Positions 17,373 through 26,086 are shown, numbered from the stretch's first letter. The stretch: DNA of 64,000 bases from Protaetiibacter intestinalis (GCF_003627075.1 NZ_CP032630.1:744001-808000); one strand, 5' to 3'. The notes: generated by a model from the sequence alone, not told the origin. Translations and numbers: made by a program.

Positions 17373-18307
17373 TCGTTCCTCTCCAGGCGGACGCCCCACG
17401 ACGCCTGCCAGTCCTGTGCGGGCTCGAGCCACGCGAGCCCCTCGCCCGAGTTGAGGGCGTCCGGTGCGGCCGTCATCGGCTCGAGCGCGACGGCGAGCGC
17501 CGGGGTCTCGGATGCGTCGTCCGCCACGTGCGGGAAGTCGCGCGGGGTGAACACCTGCAGCCAGCGGAACGGCGCATCCTGCCAGAGCACGGCGCGCGTG
17601 CCATCCGGTGAGGTGAGCACGGCGGCGCCCTCGGGGCCGGTCGCGACGTCCTGGTAGGCGACGTTGAGGTCGAGACCGCCGAGCGCGCGCGGGGTCGACA
17701 GGTCGAGCCCGGAGCCCGGCTCCACCTCGCGCACCGCGACGGGCACGAGGCGCTCGTCGAGTTCCAGGTGGTGGCCGCCGCGCACCTCGAGCGTGAGCTC
17801 TTCGACGGGGGCAGCGCCGACGCGCAGATAGGGGTGCGTGCCGACCGCCCACGGGGCGGGCGCGGTTCCGAGGTTGCGAACGCCGTGCGTCACGGTCAGG
17901 CCGTCGTCGGCGAGCGCGTACCGCACCCGGGTGTCGAGCAGGAAGGGCCAGCCGTGCTGGGGGTGGATCACCGCGCCCAGGGTGACCGCGGCATCCGTGC
18001 GCTCGCGCACCCGGTAGGCCGTGTTGCGCAGCAGCCCGTGGATGGCGTTGCCGCGGCTCGGGTCGGTGATGTCGAGCTGCCGGATCACGCCGTCGTGGCT
18101 CCAGCGCGCGTCGCGCACGCGGTTCGGCCAGGGGGCGAGCACGATGCCGTGCCCGTGCGAGGGGATGCGCGTGGGCGGGGTGCGCTCGGCGAGCTCGACG
18201 CCGTCGACCACGAGGTGGAGGAGGGCGGCCGCGAGGGTCGCGACCTGGGCGCTCGAGCGCCCGGTGCGCAGCTCGATGAGCTCGCCGAGGGGGGATGGCA
18301 CGGGCAC
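17369..18307 (-). CDS. aldose 1-epimerase family protein (copy 2)
   Basis: The 312-residue paralog of the downstream gene has LAPWPNRVRDARW, NAIHGLLRNTAYRV, GTHPYLRVGA and ALEPMTAAPDALNSG, retaining both histidines and the acidic residue expected of a mutarotase. I chose GTG 18307, 4 bases after the DeoR stop; a second GTG two codons later is equally possible. The in-frame extension further upstream overlaps the regulator and is low-complexity. Galactokinase needs alpha-galactose, so a mutarotase next to galTK is logical; why two are kept is unclear. Confidence 0.85.
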   Translation of the reverse strand: MPVPSPLGELIELRTGRSSAQVATLAAALLHLVVDGVELAERTPPTRIPSHGHGIVLAPWPNRVRDARWSHDGVIRQLDITDPSRGNAIHGLLRNTAYRVRERTDAAVTLGAVIHPQHGWPFLLDTRVRYALADDGLTVTHGVRNLGTAPAPWAVGTHPYLRVGAAPVEELTLEVRGGHHLELDERLVPVAVREVEPGSGLDLSTPRALGGLDLNVAYQDVATGPEGAAVLTSPDGTRAVLWQDAPFRWLQVFTPRDFPHVADDASETPALAVALEPMTAAPDALNSGEGLAWLEPAQDWQASWGVRLERNE

Positions 18308-18311
18308 GAGC

Positions 18312-19127
18312 CTAGCGAGCGTCGGCGCGGATGACGCGCGCGCCGAGGGAGGCGAGGGAGGCGGCGGTCGAGGCGGCGGCATCCGTCCAGGGGCCGGCGG
18401 TCACGAGCGTCGTCGCGGGCCCCGCCACCCCCACGAGCCCCAGGTGCCGGGCGCCGAGCTTGCCGACATCCGCGACCACGAGCTGGGCGGCGGATGCGGC
18501 GATCATGGCGCGCTTGACCTCGGCCTCGGCGAGGTTGAGGTTGGTGATGCGACCGTCGGCGTCGAGGCCGTTGCAGCCGAGGATGGCAAGGTCGACGTGC
18601 AGGCCCGCGATCGACTCGGAGGCGCCCGGGTCGACGAGCGAGTGCTGCAGGGGTCGCAGGGTGCCGCCCGTGAGCACGACCGTGATGCGCGGGACGGCCG
18701 CCTCGAGGGCGAGGGCGATCGTGAGGCCGTTGGTGACGACGACGAGCTCGTCGAGGTCACCGCGCTCGGCGCGGTCGACGAGCGCGTGGGCGACGGCGAG
18801 GGTCGTGGAGCCGACGTCGAGCAGCACGCTCGTACCGCCCTCGACGAGCGAGGCGGCGCGGCGGCCGATCGCGCGCTTGGTGGCGGCGTCGCGGCCCGAG
18901 ACGCGCTCGACCGGCTCCTCCCGGGGGCCGCCCGGCACGGGCAGCGCCGAGCCGTGCACGCGTCGCACGAGCCCGGCGGCCTCGAGCTGCACGAGGTCGG
19001 CGCGGATCGTCACCTCGCTCACCCCGAACGCGGTGGCCGCCTCGGCGACCCGCAGCACGCCGTCCTCGCGCACGCGCTCGGCGATGCGGGCGCGGCGCAG
19101 CTCGGCGGGGAGCGACGCATCCGTCAC
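18312..19127 (-). CDS. DeoR/GlpR-family sugar-phosphate regulator
   Basis: The 271-residue protein has an N-terminal DeoR helix-turn-helix (RRARIAERVREDGVLRVAEAATAFGVSEVTIRADLVQLE, about residues 10-50) and a C-terminal DeoR sensor domain with LVEGGTSVLLDVGSTTLAVA, VVTNGLTIALAL and the LGCNGLD/ADVGKLG segments that bind phosphorylated sugars. It probably represses the divergent galTK and its own operon with the epimerases. The GTG start lies inside an inverted repeat (19119-19135), and another operator-like repeat lies over the galT start region. Confidence 0.88.
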   Translation of the reverse strand: MTDASLPAELRRARIAERVREDGVLRVAEAATAFGVSEVTIRADLVQLEAAGLVRRVHGSALPVPGGPREEPVERVSGRDAATKRAIGRRAASLVEGGTSVLLDVGSTTLAVAHALVDRAERGDLDELVVVTNGLTIALALEAAVPRITVVLTGGTLRPLQHSLVDPGASESIAGLHVDLAILGCNGLDADGRITNLNLAEAEVKRAMIAASAAQLVVADVGKLGARHLGLVGVAGPATTLVTAGPWTDAAASTAASLASLGARVIRADAR

Positions 19128-19174
19128 TTACGGATCCCTTCGATTTGGCAAGACTCGCTTACGTTATCGTAAGC
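19119..19174. promoter_or_regulatory. operator-like repeats between deoR-type gene and galT
   Basis: Two dyads lie in the intergenic space. ATCCGT-CACTT-ACGGAT at 19119-19135 covers the regulator's own start codon, and GCTTACG-TTAT-CGTAAGC at 19157-19174 ends 2 bases before the galT ATG. Both are perfect in their arms. A TTGGCA at 19145-19150 could be a -35. The positions suit repression of both divergent units by the DeoR-type protein; binding is inferred. Confidence 0.6.
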
Positions 19175-19176
19175 AC

Positions 19177-20262
19177 ATGACCGGGGTCACCCGCCGCACC
19201 GCCCGCATGGCCGACGGACGCGAGCTCATCTACTTCGACGACGCGGGCTCGACGCTGCCCGCCGAGCGGCGCCTCGACGAGCGGCGGCTCGACCCGCGTC
19301 CCGCCACCGCCACCATGCGGCAGGACGTGCTCACGGGCGACTGGATCTCCGTCGCCTCCGGCCGCAACAACCGGGTCTTCCTGCCGCCCGCGCACCTCGA
19401 CCCGCTCGCGCCGCAGACCCCCGAGAACCCCTCCGAGATCCCCGACCTCTACGACGTCGTCGTCTTCGAGAACAAGTCGCCCTCCTTCGGCCCCGACACG
19501 GACGGCCCGCTCGCCCCGGCGGGCCGCGGCTTCGACCGCACCTCCCCCTCCGTCGGCCGCTGCGAGGTGGTGTGCTTCAGCCCCGAGTCGACCGGCTCGC
19601 TCGGCACCCAGAGCGTCACGCGCATCCGCACCGTCATCGAGGCCTGGGCGGATCGCACGCGCGAGCTCTCGGCGCTGCCCGGCGTCGCGCAGGTGTTCCC
19701 CTTCGAGAACCGCGGCGAGGCGATCGGCGTGACGCTCGGGCACCCGCACGGCCAGATCTACGCCTACCCCTTCGTCACGCCGCGCACCCGCTCGACGCTC
19801 GACGCGATCCGCGAGCTCGGCCCCGACCTCTTCGCGCGCATCCTCGAGCGCGAGCAGGCGGGCCCGCGCGTCGTGCTCGCGGGCGAGCACTGGACCGCGT
19901 TCGTGCCCTTCGCGGCGCGCTGGCCGATCGAGCTGCACCTGCTGCCGCACCGCCAGGTGCCCGACATCGACGCCCTCGACGAGGCGGAGCGGGCCGAGCT
20001 CGCCGTCGTCTTCAAGCGCCTGCTGCAGGGCGTCGACGCGCTCTACGACACCCCCACGCCCTACATCGCGGCGTGGCACCAGGCCCCCGTGCGCGAGGGC
20101 CGCGACGAGGTGCGGCTCATGCTGCAGCTCACCTCGCCGCGCCGGGGGGCGGACCGCCTCAAGTTCCTCGCCGGCTCGGAGGCCGCCATGGGCGCCTGGG
20201 TGGCGGATATCGTTCCGGAGGATGCGGCCGCCCGGCTGCGGGAGGCGGTGGCACAGGGATGA
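19177..20262 (+). CDS. galT: galactose-1-phosphate uridylyltransferase
   Basis: The 361-residue protein carries the GalT active site GHPHGQIYAYPF (His-Pro-His, nucleophilic second histidine) and the C-terminal WPIELHLLPHRQVPD and YIAAWHQAPV segments. It exchanges UMP between UDP-glucose and galactose 1-phosphate in the Leloir pathway. There is no ribosome site: the operator repeat ends just before the ATG, suggesting a leaderless mRNA. Stop and galK start overlap by four bases (ATGA). A galE is not in the window. Confidence 0.94.
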   Translation: MTGVTRRTARMADGRELIYFDDAGSTLPAERRLDERRLDPRPATATMRQDVLTGDWISVASGRNNRVFLPPAHLDPLAPQTPENPSEIPDLYDVVVFENKSPSFGPDTDGPLAPAGRGFDRTSPSVGRCEVVCFSPESTGSLGTQSVTRIRTVIEAWADRTRELSALPGVAQVFPFENRGEAIGVTLGHPHGQIYAYPFVTPRTRSTLDAIRELGPDLFARILEREQAGPRVVLAGEHWTAFVPFAARWPIELHLLPHRQVPDIDALDEAERAELAVVFKRLLQGVDALYDTPTPYIAAWHQAPVREGRDEVRLMLQLTSPRRGADRLKFLAGSEAAMGAWVADIVPEDAAARLREAVAQG

Positions 20263-21425
20263 GCCAGGATCTGCGCGACCTCGTGCGGCAGGAGTTCGAG
20301 GCGGCCTACGGCACGACGCCGATCGGCGTCTGGTCCTCCCCCGGCCGCGCCAACCTGATCGGCGAGCACACCGACTACAACGAGGGCTTCGTGCTGCCGT
20401 TCGGCATCGACCGGCGCACCTTCGCCGCGGTCGGCGTGCGCGACGACACCCGCATCCGGGTCGGCTCGACCTTCTCGGACGAGGTGGCCGAGATCGACAT
20501 CGCCGAGCTCAGCCCGGAGGCCGTGGACGGCTGGGCCGCCTACCCCCTGGGCGTCGCGTGGGCGCTCGGACAGCTCGGGCACGCCGACCTGGCGGCCGTA
20601 CCGGGCGTCGACATCATGCTCGAGTCGGACGTGCCGGTCGGCGCGGGGCTGTCCTCCTCGGCCGCGATCGAGGGCGCCGTCGCGATCGCCCTCGCCGAGC
20701 TGTGGCGGCTCGACCTGACGCGCGTCGAGCTCGCGCGCGTGGGCCGGAAGGCCGAGAACGACTTCGTGGGCGCCCCCACCGGGATCATGGACCAGATGGC
20801 GTCGCTGCTCGGCCGCGACGACGCCGCCGTGTTCATCGACTGCCGCAGCGAGGAGGCCGAGGCCGTCGACCTGGGGCTCGCCGAGAACGACCTCGCCATC
20901 CTCGTGATCGACACCCAGGTCGAGCACCAGCACGCGAGCGGCGGCTACCGCGAGCGGCGCGCCTCGTGCGAGGCGGGGGCCGCCGCGCTCGGCGTCGCCT
21001 CGCTGCGCGACGTGACCGTCGACGACCTGCCGCGCGCGCAGCAGCTGCTCGACGACGTCACCTTCCGCCGGGTGCGGCACGTGGTGACCGAGAACCAGCG
21101 CGTGCTCGACACCGTGGCGACCCTGGCATCCGAGGGTCCGACCGCGATCGGCGAGCTGCTCGACGCCTCGCACCGCTCGATGCGCGACGACTTCGAGATC
21201 TCGGTGCCGGAGCTCGACCTCGCCGTCGAGACGGCGCAGGAGAACGGCGCGATCGGCGCCCGGATGACGGGCGGCGGCTTCGGCGGCTCGGCGATCGCGC
21301 TCGTGCACCGCGACCTCGTCTCGCGCCTGCAGGTGGCGGTCGACGGCGCCTTCGCCGAGCACGGCTTCGCCCAGCCGGTCACCTTCACGGTGACCCCCTC
21401 CGCGGGCGCGCGCCGAGAGAGCTGA
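20259..21425 (+). CDS. galK: galactokinase
   Basis: A 388-residue GHMP kinase with the galactokinase signature GRANLIGEHTDYNEGFVLP near the N-terminus, the ATP-binding loop VPVGAGLSSSAA, the FVGAPTGIMDQMAS segment with the catalytic Asp region, and the C-terminal GARMTGGGFGGSAIAL. It phosphorylates alpha-D-galactose. ATG 20259 overlaps the galT stop by four bases. The mRNA probably ends in the AAAGTACG repeat element (R3) that begins at the base after the stop. Confidence 0.95.
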   Translation: MSQDLRDLVRQEFEAAYGTTPIGVWSSPGRANLIGEHTDYNEGFVLPFGIDRRTFAAVGVRDDTRIRVGSTFSDEVAEIDIAELSPEAVDGWAAYPLGVAWALGQLGHADLAAVPGVDIMLESDVPVGAGLSSSAAIEGAVAIALAELWRLDLTRVELARVGRKAENDFVGAPTGIMDQMASLLGRDDAAVFIDCRSEEAEAVDLGLAENDLAILVIDTQVEHQHASGGYRERRASCEAGAAALGVASLRDVTVDDLPRAQQLLDDVTFRRVRHVVTENQRVLDTVATLASEGPTAIGELLDASHRSMRDDFEISVPELDLAVETAQENGAIGARMTGGGFGGSAIALVHRDLVSRLQVAVDGAFAEHGFAQPVTFTVTPSAGARRES

Positions 21426-21495
21426 GTCCCCGAAAGTACGTACTTTTGGGCGCGACACGCCGCGCCCAGACCCAAAAGCACGTACTTTCGAGGAC
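21426..21495. repeat. AAAGTACGTACTTTTGGG inverted repeat (element R3)
   Basis: Arms 21426-21450 and 21471-21495 are inverse complements at 23 of 25 positions; the core CGAAAGTACGTACTTTTGGG is followed by GGGCGCG and then CGCGCCC, extending the stem across the 20-base spacer. It begins directly after the galK TGA. The same word recurs at 22770 and 45295. A terminator role is plausible, but the shared sequence is not explained by that alone. Confidence 0.85.
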
Positions 21496-21604
21496 CCTGG
21501 CAGTTGCCTCCGTATGCGCGCGAATCGCCGCGGGCGGGGTTGCGGCATCCCCGGAATCTCGGAATCGTGGCCGACTCCGAAACCCAAGGGAAAGGGGAAC
21601 CGCA

Positions 21605-21880
21605 ATGCTCACCCTCACCGAGAACGCCGGAACCGTGGTCTCCGACCTCGTCGCACGCGCGAGCGAGGTCGACACCGCGGGGTTGCGCATCCAGCAGGGC
21701 GCCGACCGCTTCGACGTCGCCATCGCGGATGCGCCCGCGCCGAGCGAGGTCGTCGTCGAGCAGGCGGGGGCACGCGTCTTCATGGACGCGCCCGTCGCCC
21801 GGGTGCTCGAGGAGATGACGCTCGACGCGGTCGTCACCCCGGAGGGCGAGATCCGTTTCGCCCTCGCGCCGCAGCGCTAA
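21605..21880 (+). CDS. HesB-like A-type carrier homolog without cysteines
   Basis: The 91-residue protein opens [18 protein letters not shown] and continues with [19 protein letters not shown], the pattern of HesB/IscA-like proteins. A true A-type Fe-S carrier has three conserved cysteines (one central and a C-terminal CGCG-type pair); this protein has none. Similar cysteine-free HesB-like proteins are known from actinobacteria and their role is undefined. The ATG follows AAGGGAAAGGGGAACC. Its stop overlaps the convergent folD stop by four bases. Confidence 0.75.
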   Translation: MLTLTENAGTVVSDLVARASEVDTAGLRIQQGADRFDVAIADAPAPSEVVVEQAGARVFMDAPVARVLEEMTLDAVVTPEGEIRFALAPQR

Positions 21881-22758
21881 CCCAGCGCGCGCTCCGCGGC
21901 CTCGACGACGTTCGCGATGAGCATCGCGCGCGTCATGGGCCCGACGCCGCCGGGGTTCGGCGAGAGCCATCCCGCCACCTCGGCGACGTCGGGATGCACG
22001 TCGCCCGCGAGCTTGGCACGCCCGGACTCGGTGGTGCCGACGCGCGTGACGCCCACGTCGAGCACCGCGGCGCCGGGCTTCACCCACTCGGGCTTCACGA
22101 AGTGCGGCACGCCGACGGCGGCCACCACGATGTCGGCCCGCGCCACCTCGGCGGCGATGTCGGGCGTGCGCGAGTGGGTGAGCGTGACGGTCGCGTCGAC
22201 GCCCTTGCGGGTGAAGACGAGGCCGAGCGGGCGGCCCACCGTGAGGCCGCGGCCGATGATCGTGACGTGCTTCCCGGCGATCGGCACCTCGTGGCGGCGC
22301 AGCAGCTCGACGACGCCCGCGGGGGTGCACGGCAGCGGGGAGTGCAGTTCGCCGTCGACGCCCAACACGAGCCGCCCGAGGTTGGTGGGGTGCAGACCGT
22401 CGGCGTCCTTCGCGGGGTCGATCAGCTCGAGCATCGCGTTCTCGTCGATGCCCTTCGGCAGCGGCAGCTGCACGATGTAGCCGGTCACCTCGGGGTCGGC
22501 GTTGAGTCGCGCGATCGCCGCGCGCACATCCGCCTCGCTCGCATCCGCCGGCAGCTCCTCGCGGATCGAGCGGATGCCGACCTCGGCCGAGTCGCGGTGC
22601 TTGCCGCCGACGTAGCTCACCGAGCCCGGATCCGCCCCCACGAGCAGCGTGCCGAGCCCCGGCACGACGCCGCGCTCCGCGAGCGCCGCGACCCGCGCCG
22701 TCAGCTCCCCCTTGATCGCGCTCGCCGTCGCGATCCCGTCCAGCACCCGTGCGCTCAT
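21877..22758 (-). CDS. folD: methylene-THF dehydrogenase / methenyl-THF cyclohydrolase
   Basis: The 293-residue bifunctional enzyme has the FolD motifs [14 protein letters not shown] (with the catalytic Tyr-Lys region), [23 protein letters not shown] and the NADP-binding [16 protein letters not shown], ending [16 protein letters not shown]. In FolD the Lys follows YVxxK, here YVGGK. It interconverts methylene-, methenyl- and formyl-THF in the cytosol. It lies downstream of glyA on the same strand, separated by element R4, so one-carbon genes are grouped and may share the ZTP switch through readthrough. Confidence 0.94.
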   Translation of the reverse strand: MSARVLDGIATASAIKGELTARVAALAERGVVPGLGTLLVGADPGSVSYVGGKHRDSAEVGIRSIREELPADASEADVRAAIARLNADPEVTGYIVQLPLPKGIDENAMLELIDPAKDADGLHPTNLGRLVLGVDGELHSPLPCTPAGVVELLRRHEVPIAGKHVTIIGRGLTVGRPLGLVFTRKGVDATVTLTHSRTPDIAAEVARADIVVAAVGVPHFVKPEWVKPGAAVLDVGVTRVGTTESGRAKLAGDVHPDVAEVAGWLSPNPGGVGPMTRAMLIANVVEAAERALG

Positions 22759-22769
22759 GTCATCTCCGT

Positions 22770-22827
22770 GAAAGTACGTACTTTTGGGCCATCCCGCCCC
22801 TCCTGGGCCCCAAAAGTACGTACTTTC
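22770..22827. repeat. AAAGTACGTACTTTTGGG inverted repeat (element R4)
   Basis: GAAAGTACGTACTTTTGGG at 22770-22788 is perfectly inverted at 22809-22827 (19 bp) with a 20-base spacer. It lies 25 bases after the glyA stop (leftward) and 11 bases before the folD start. It therefore sits between two cotranscribed-looking genes, where a hairpin could limit readthrough from glyA into folD. Confidence 0.85.
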
Positions 22828-22852
22828 GGGGACAGGTGGGGGGAGTCGGGGG

Positions 22853-24145
22853 TCAGGACCAGGTGGTGGGGCTCGTGAGGCCCTCGTAGAGCGGGAAGGC
22901 CTCGGCGAGGCTCGCGACGCGGGCGCGCAGGGCCGGGATGTCGGCGTCCGGCTGCAGGGCGAGCGCGATGACGTCGGCCACCTCGGTGAACTCGGCGTCG
23001 CCGAAGCCGCGCGTCGCGAGCGCCGGGGTGCCGATGCGCACGCCCGAGGTCACCATCGGCGGGCGCGGGTCGTTCGGCACGGCGTTCTTGTTGACCGTGA
23101 TGCCGACCTCGTGCAGGCGGTCCTCCGCCTCCTTGCCGCTGAACTCGGAGGTGCGCAGGTCGACGAGCACGAGGTGCACGTCGGTGCCGCCGGTGAGCAC
23201 GTCGATGCCCGCCGCCTTCGCATCCGGCTGCGTGAGACGCTCGGCGAGGAGCTGCGCCCCGCGGATGGTGCGCTCCTGACGGTCGCGGAACTCCGGCGTG
23301 CCGGCGAGCTTGAACGCGGTCGCCTTCGCGGCGATGACGTGCATGAGCGGGCCGCCCTGCTGGCCGGGGAAGACGTTCGAGTTGATCTTCTTGGCGATGT
23401 CCTCGTCGTTGGTGAGGATGAAGCCGGAGCGCGGGCCGCCGATCGTCTTGTGCACGGTCGAGCTCGTGACGTGCGCGTGGGGCACGGGCGAGGGGTGCAG
23501 GCCCGCGGCGACGAGGCCCGCGAAGTGCGCCATGTCGACCCACAGCTTCGCGCCCACCTCGTCGGCGATGGCGCGGAACGCGGCGAAGTCGAGCTGGCGC
23601 GGGTAGGCGGACCAGCCGGCGATGATCACCTGCGGCTGGATCTCGAGGGCGACGCGGCGCACCTCGTCGAGGTCGACGCGGAAGGTCTCGGGGTCGACCT
23701 TGTACGAGTGCGCCTCGTAGAGCTTGCCCGAGAAGTTGAGCTTCATGCCGTGGGTGAGGTGGCCGCCGTGGGCGAGCTCGAGACCCAGGATGCGGTCGCC
23801 GGGCTGGGCGATCGCGGCGAGCACGGCGGCGTTGGCGGAGGCGCCCGAGTGGGGCTGCACGTTGGCGTAGGCGGCGCCGAAGAGCTCCTTGGCGCGCTCG
23901 ATCGCGAGGGTCTCGACGACGTCCACGAACTCGCAGCCGCCGTAGTAGCGGCGGCCCGGGTAGCCCTCGGCGTACTTGTTGGTGAGCACGGAGCCCTGCG
24001 CCTCGAGCACGGCGCGCGGCACGAAGTTCTCGGAGGCGATCATCTCGAGGGTCGACCGCTGGCGGCCGAGCTCGGCCTCGAGTGCGGCGGCGACCTCGGG
24101 GTCGACCTCGGCGAGCGGGGACAGGAAGGTGGATTCGGCGGACAC
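22853..24145 (-). CDS. glyA: serine hydroxymethyltransferase
   Basis: The 430-residue PLP enzyme has [28 protein letters not shown], the PLP lysine in [13 protein letters not shown], and [11 protein letters not shown]. It converts serine and THF to glycine and methylene-THF. The GTG start at 24145 is preceded by GAGGAG. A ZTP riboswitch lies 45 bases upstream in the leader, which fits control by ZMP/ZTP, the alarmone of folate/one-carbon shortage. Downstream follow element R4 and folD. Confidence 0.96.
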   Translation of the reverse strand: MSAESTFLSPLAEVDPEVAAALEAELGRQRSTLEMIASENFVPRAVLEAQGSVLTNKYAEGYPGRRYYGGCEFVDVVETLAIERAKELFGAAYANVQPHSGASANAAVLAAIAQPGDRILGLELAHGGHLTHGMKLNFSGKLYEAHSYKVDPETFRVDLDEVRRVALEIQPQVIIAGWSAYPRQLDFAAFRAIADEVGAKLWVDMAHFAGLVAAGLHPSPVPHAHVTSSTVHKTIGGPRSGFILTNDEDIAKKINSNVFPGQQGGPLMHVIAAKATAFKLAGTPEFRDRQERTIRGAQLLAERLTQPDAKAAGIDVLTGGTDVHLVLVDLRTSEFSGKEAEDRLHEVGITVNKNAVPNDPRPPMVTSGVRIGTPALATRGFGDAEFTEVADVIALALQPDADIPALRARVASLAEAFPLYEGLTSPTTWS

Positions 24146-24189
24146 TGGCGCTCCTCACGTCACGTAAAAACTACCCGGTACGGGGTGAG

Positions 24190-24265
24190 CGGCCCAGGCG
24201 TACGGCCGCCGTTCACGTGTTCGTCGCTCCCCGATGGTGACCCATCCGAACGCCAGTCGCGACGT
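24190..24265 (-). ncRNA. ZTP (pfl) riboswitch upstream of glyA
   Basis: Read on the minus strand, the leader has GTCGCGACTGGCG, a P2 arm GGATGG/CCATC, GGGGAGCGAC closing P1 with GTCGC (24259-24263 with 24233-24237), and, after a short linker, CGCCTGGGC (24191-24200). These are the conserved blocks of the pfl/ZTP aptamer, including its pseudoknot strand. A TACACT at 24270-24275 is a good -10, so the aptamer starts almost at the first transcribed base. Further on, a short stem near 24172-24186 is followed by five T residues in the RNA sense (24166-24170), a possible terminator-type expression platform. Confidence 0.88.
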
Positions 24266-24311
24266 GCCCAGTGTACGGGATGCGGACCTCCGCGCGGCCG
24301 CCTCATCTCGG

Positions 24312-24342
24312 TTGCGAATTACTGCATTGATTGCAGTAATGT
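24312..24342 (+). promoter_or_regulatory. promoter with 23-bp palindrome between -35 and -10
   Basis: ATTACTGCA at 24318-24326 and TGCAGTAAT at 24332-24340 form a perfect 9-bp dyad with a 5-base centre, in an A/T-rich island rare in this window. TTGCGA (24312-24317) and TAATGT (24337-24342) are placed as -35 and -10 with 19-base spacing for the rightward gene at 24374, so a bound repressor would block that promoter. The regulator is unknown and not encoded next door. Confidence 0.6.
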
Positions 24343-24373
24343 CGTGGCTGCGCCCGCTTACCCGAGGAGTCCC

Positions 24374-25471
24374 ATGCGTCGCCGCACCCGATCCCTGCTC
24401 GCCCTCGCCCTCGTCGGCGCCCTCAGCTGCGCGGGAGCCGTCTCCGCATCCGCCGCGACCGACCCCGACTCGGTGTACCTCGTCGTCACGACGCCCTTCG
24501 ACGGCGACGGCCCCGCCACCACGAGCTTCGGCACGGCATCCCGCACCGACGCCCAGCTCACGGCGCTGCCGACCCCGTTCACCCTCACCGAGCCGAACGG
24601 GATCGAGATCCTCGGCGACACCGGCTACGCCGTCGTGCCCACCTGGGTCGACACGACCTTCACGACCCAGCTCGTCACCTGGGACACCACGACGGGCGCC
24701 GTGCTCGGCTCGACCGAGATCACCGTCGACGACTCCTCGCTGCCCTTCGAGCCGGGCTGGATCGCCTCCTGGCCCGACTACAACGGACTCGACTCGGCCG
24801 ACGGCACGACCCTGCAGACGGTGCTCTGCACCTACGTCGACTACGAGGACTCGGGCGACGAGGGATGCTTCATCGGCACCCTCGACCCGGTGACGGCCGT
24901 CTTCACCGCGACGGTCGACATCAGCGAGCTGCGCAGCCTGACCCAGTCGACGCCCGACGAGCTCGCCACCGACCCCCTCACGGGCGACATCGCGCTCTTC
25001 TACAACCCCTTCGACCCGAACCTCTTCGACTACGCCCCGACCGTCGTGATCGTCTCGGACGGCGTGGCCGGCGCGCCGACGACGATGACCGGCACGGTCG
25101 ACGCGATCGGGTCGGGTTCGCCGCTCGGCGCCGACTACGACCCCGACGGCACCCTGTGGCTGAGCTACTCCTCGAGCGCGTCCGGCCAGCAGCTGCTGTC
25201 GTTCGCCCCCGGAGCGGCACTCGCGACCGCGACGCCGACCCTGGTCGGCTCGCTCGAGTCGAGCGATCCCGCCGGCCCCTCGGTGGATTTCGCCCTCACC
25301 ACCCTCGCCGTGACCTCCTGGACCGTCGAGGTCGACGACGAGGCCGAGGTGACCCCCGGCGCCCCCGAGCTCGCCGACTCGGGCGTCTCGCCCCTCCCGG
25401 CAGCCGGTGTCGCCGCCGCGCTCGCCCTCGCGGGCGCCTTGCTGCTCGCCCGTCGCCGCCGCATCGCCTGA
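24374..25471 (+). CDS. secreted, C-terminally anchored surface protein, unknown function
   Basis: The 365-residue protein has a signal peptide (residues 1-29, RRRTRSLLALALVGALSCAGAVSASA), an acidic Thr-rich extracellular body of about 300 residues with beta-propeller-like repeats (GDTGYAVVPTW, PLTGDIALFYNP, DPDGTLWLSYSS), and a C-terminal sorting region: LADSG, a hydrophobic stretch and RRRRIA. LADSG is a variant of the LAxTG sortase motif, so wall attachment is plausible but not assured. The ATG follows CGAGGAG. Expression is probably under the palindromic promoter at 24312. Confidence 0.75.
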   Translation: MRRRTRSLLALALVGALSCAGAVSASAATDPDSVYLVVTTPFDGDGPATTSFGTASRTDAQLTALPTPFTLTEPNGIEILGDTGYAVVPTWVDTTFTTQLVTWDTTTGAVLGSTEITVDDSSLPFEPGWIASWPDYNGLDSADGTTLQTVLCTYVDYEDSGDEGCFIGTLDPVTAVFTATVDISELRSLTQSTPDELATDPLTGDIALFYNPFDPNLFDYAPTVVIVSDGVAGAPTTMTGTVDAIGSGSPLGADYDPDGTLWLSYSSSASGQQLLSFAPGAALATATPTLVGSLESSDPAGPSVDFALTTLAVTSWTVEVDDEAEVTPGAPELADSGVSPLPAAGVAAALALAGALLLARRRRIA

Positions 25472-25493
25472 GCGCGGCGCGGACCGGGTGACC

Positions 25494-25529
25494 GATCCGG
25501 CGATCCGCTCCCCGGCGGATCGCCGGATC
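25494..25529 (+). terminator. 15-bp hairpin after the surface protein gene
   Basis: GATCCGGCGATCCGC (25494-25508) and its exact inverse complement (25515-25529) enclose a 6-base loop, starting 23 bases after the TGA. Strong stem and position support a terminator; no T-run. Confidence 0.75.
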
Positions 25530-25600
25530 AGCCCCGCGGATGAGGGTCGCGCGACCGCGGGCCGACGCGCGCGACCCCACCGCTCGGCTGTGCTGGAGGC

Positions 25601-26077
25601 ATGTCGAACCGCACCCTCCCCACCACGGCCCAACTGCTCACCCCGATCGTGGGCGGCGCCGCCGTCCTGCTGCTCGCCGTGAGCCTCACGGGCTGCGCCC
25701 AGCTCGTCAACGGTCTCACGCACGTGCACGAGGAGTCGTTCCCCGACTACGCCGCCGCCGCGGACGGCTGGGTCGGCGTCGAGATCCCCGCGTGGATCCC
25801 CGACGACGCGACCGGGCTGCACAACTACGCCACCGAGGACGAGACGCAGTCGATCATCCGCATCGACTCGCCGAGCGACCCCGTCGACTGCGAGCCCGGC
25901 GACCGCACCACGATGCCGTTCGAGACGCCCGACTGGGTGCCCTCCGAGGCCCTCCAGAAGGATGACGGCTCGCTGCTCGAGGACGCCCTGCACTGCGGCG
26001 ACTACCAGGTGATCCCCTACGCCGACGGCTGGGTGGGCTGGTTCGCCGCCGCCGAGCAGGGGCAGACGCCCTCCTGA
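25601..26077 (+). CDS. predicted lipoprotein, unknown function
   Basis: A 158-residue protein with a lipoprotein signal ending in lipobox LTGC (Cys32). The mature part is acidic with several Trp-Val-Gly motifs (ADGWVGVEIPAWIPDDATGLH and ADGWVGWF) and two cysteines (CEPGD and LHCGDY) that may form a disulfide. I recognise no family. It would be tethered outside the membrane. It follows the surface protein gene by 129 bases with its own terminator between, so is probably a separate unit. It is convergent with the MFS gene, 9 bases away. Confidence 0.7.
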   Translation: MSNRTLPTTAQLLTPIVGGAAVLLLAVSLTGCAQLVNGLTHVHEESFPDYAAAADGWVGVEIPAWIPDDATGLHNYATEDETQSIIRIDSPSDPVDCEPGDRTTMPFETPDWVPSEALQKDDGSLLEDALHCGDYQVIPYADGWVGWFAAAEQGQTPS

Positions 26078-26086
26078 GCCCCGCGC

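Noticed and set aside
21426-22833. AAAGTACG elements as an insertion-sequence pair flanking hesB and folD
   Set aside because: The two elements are each complete inverted repeats, there is no transposase between them, and a third copy lies alone at 45295.
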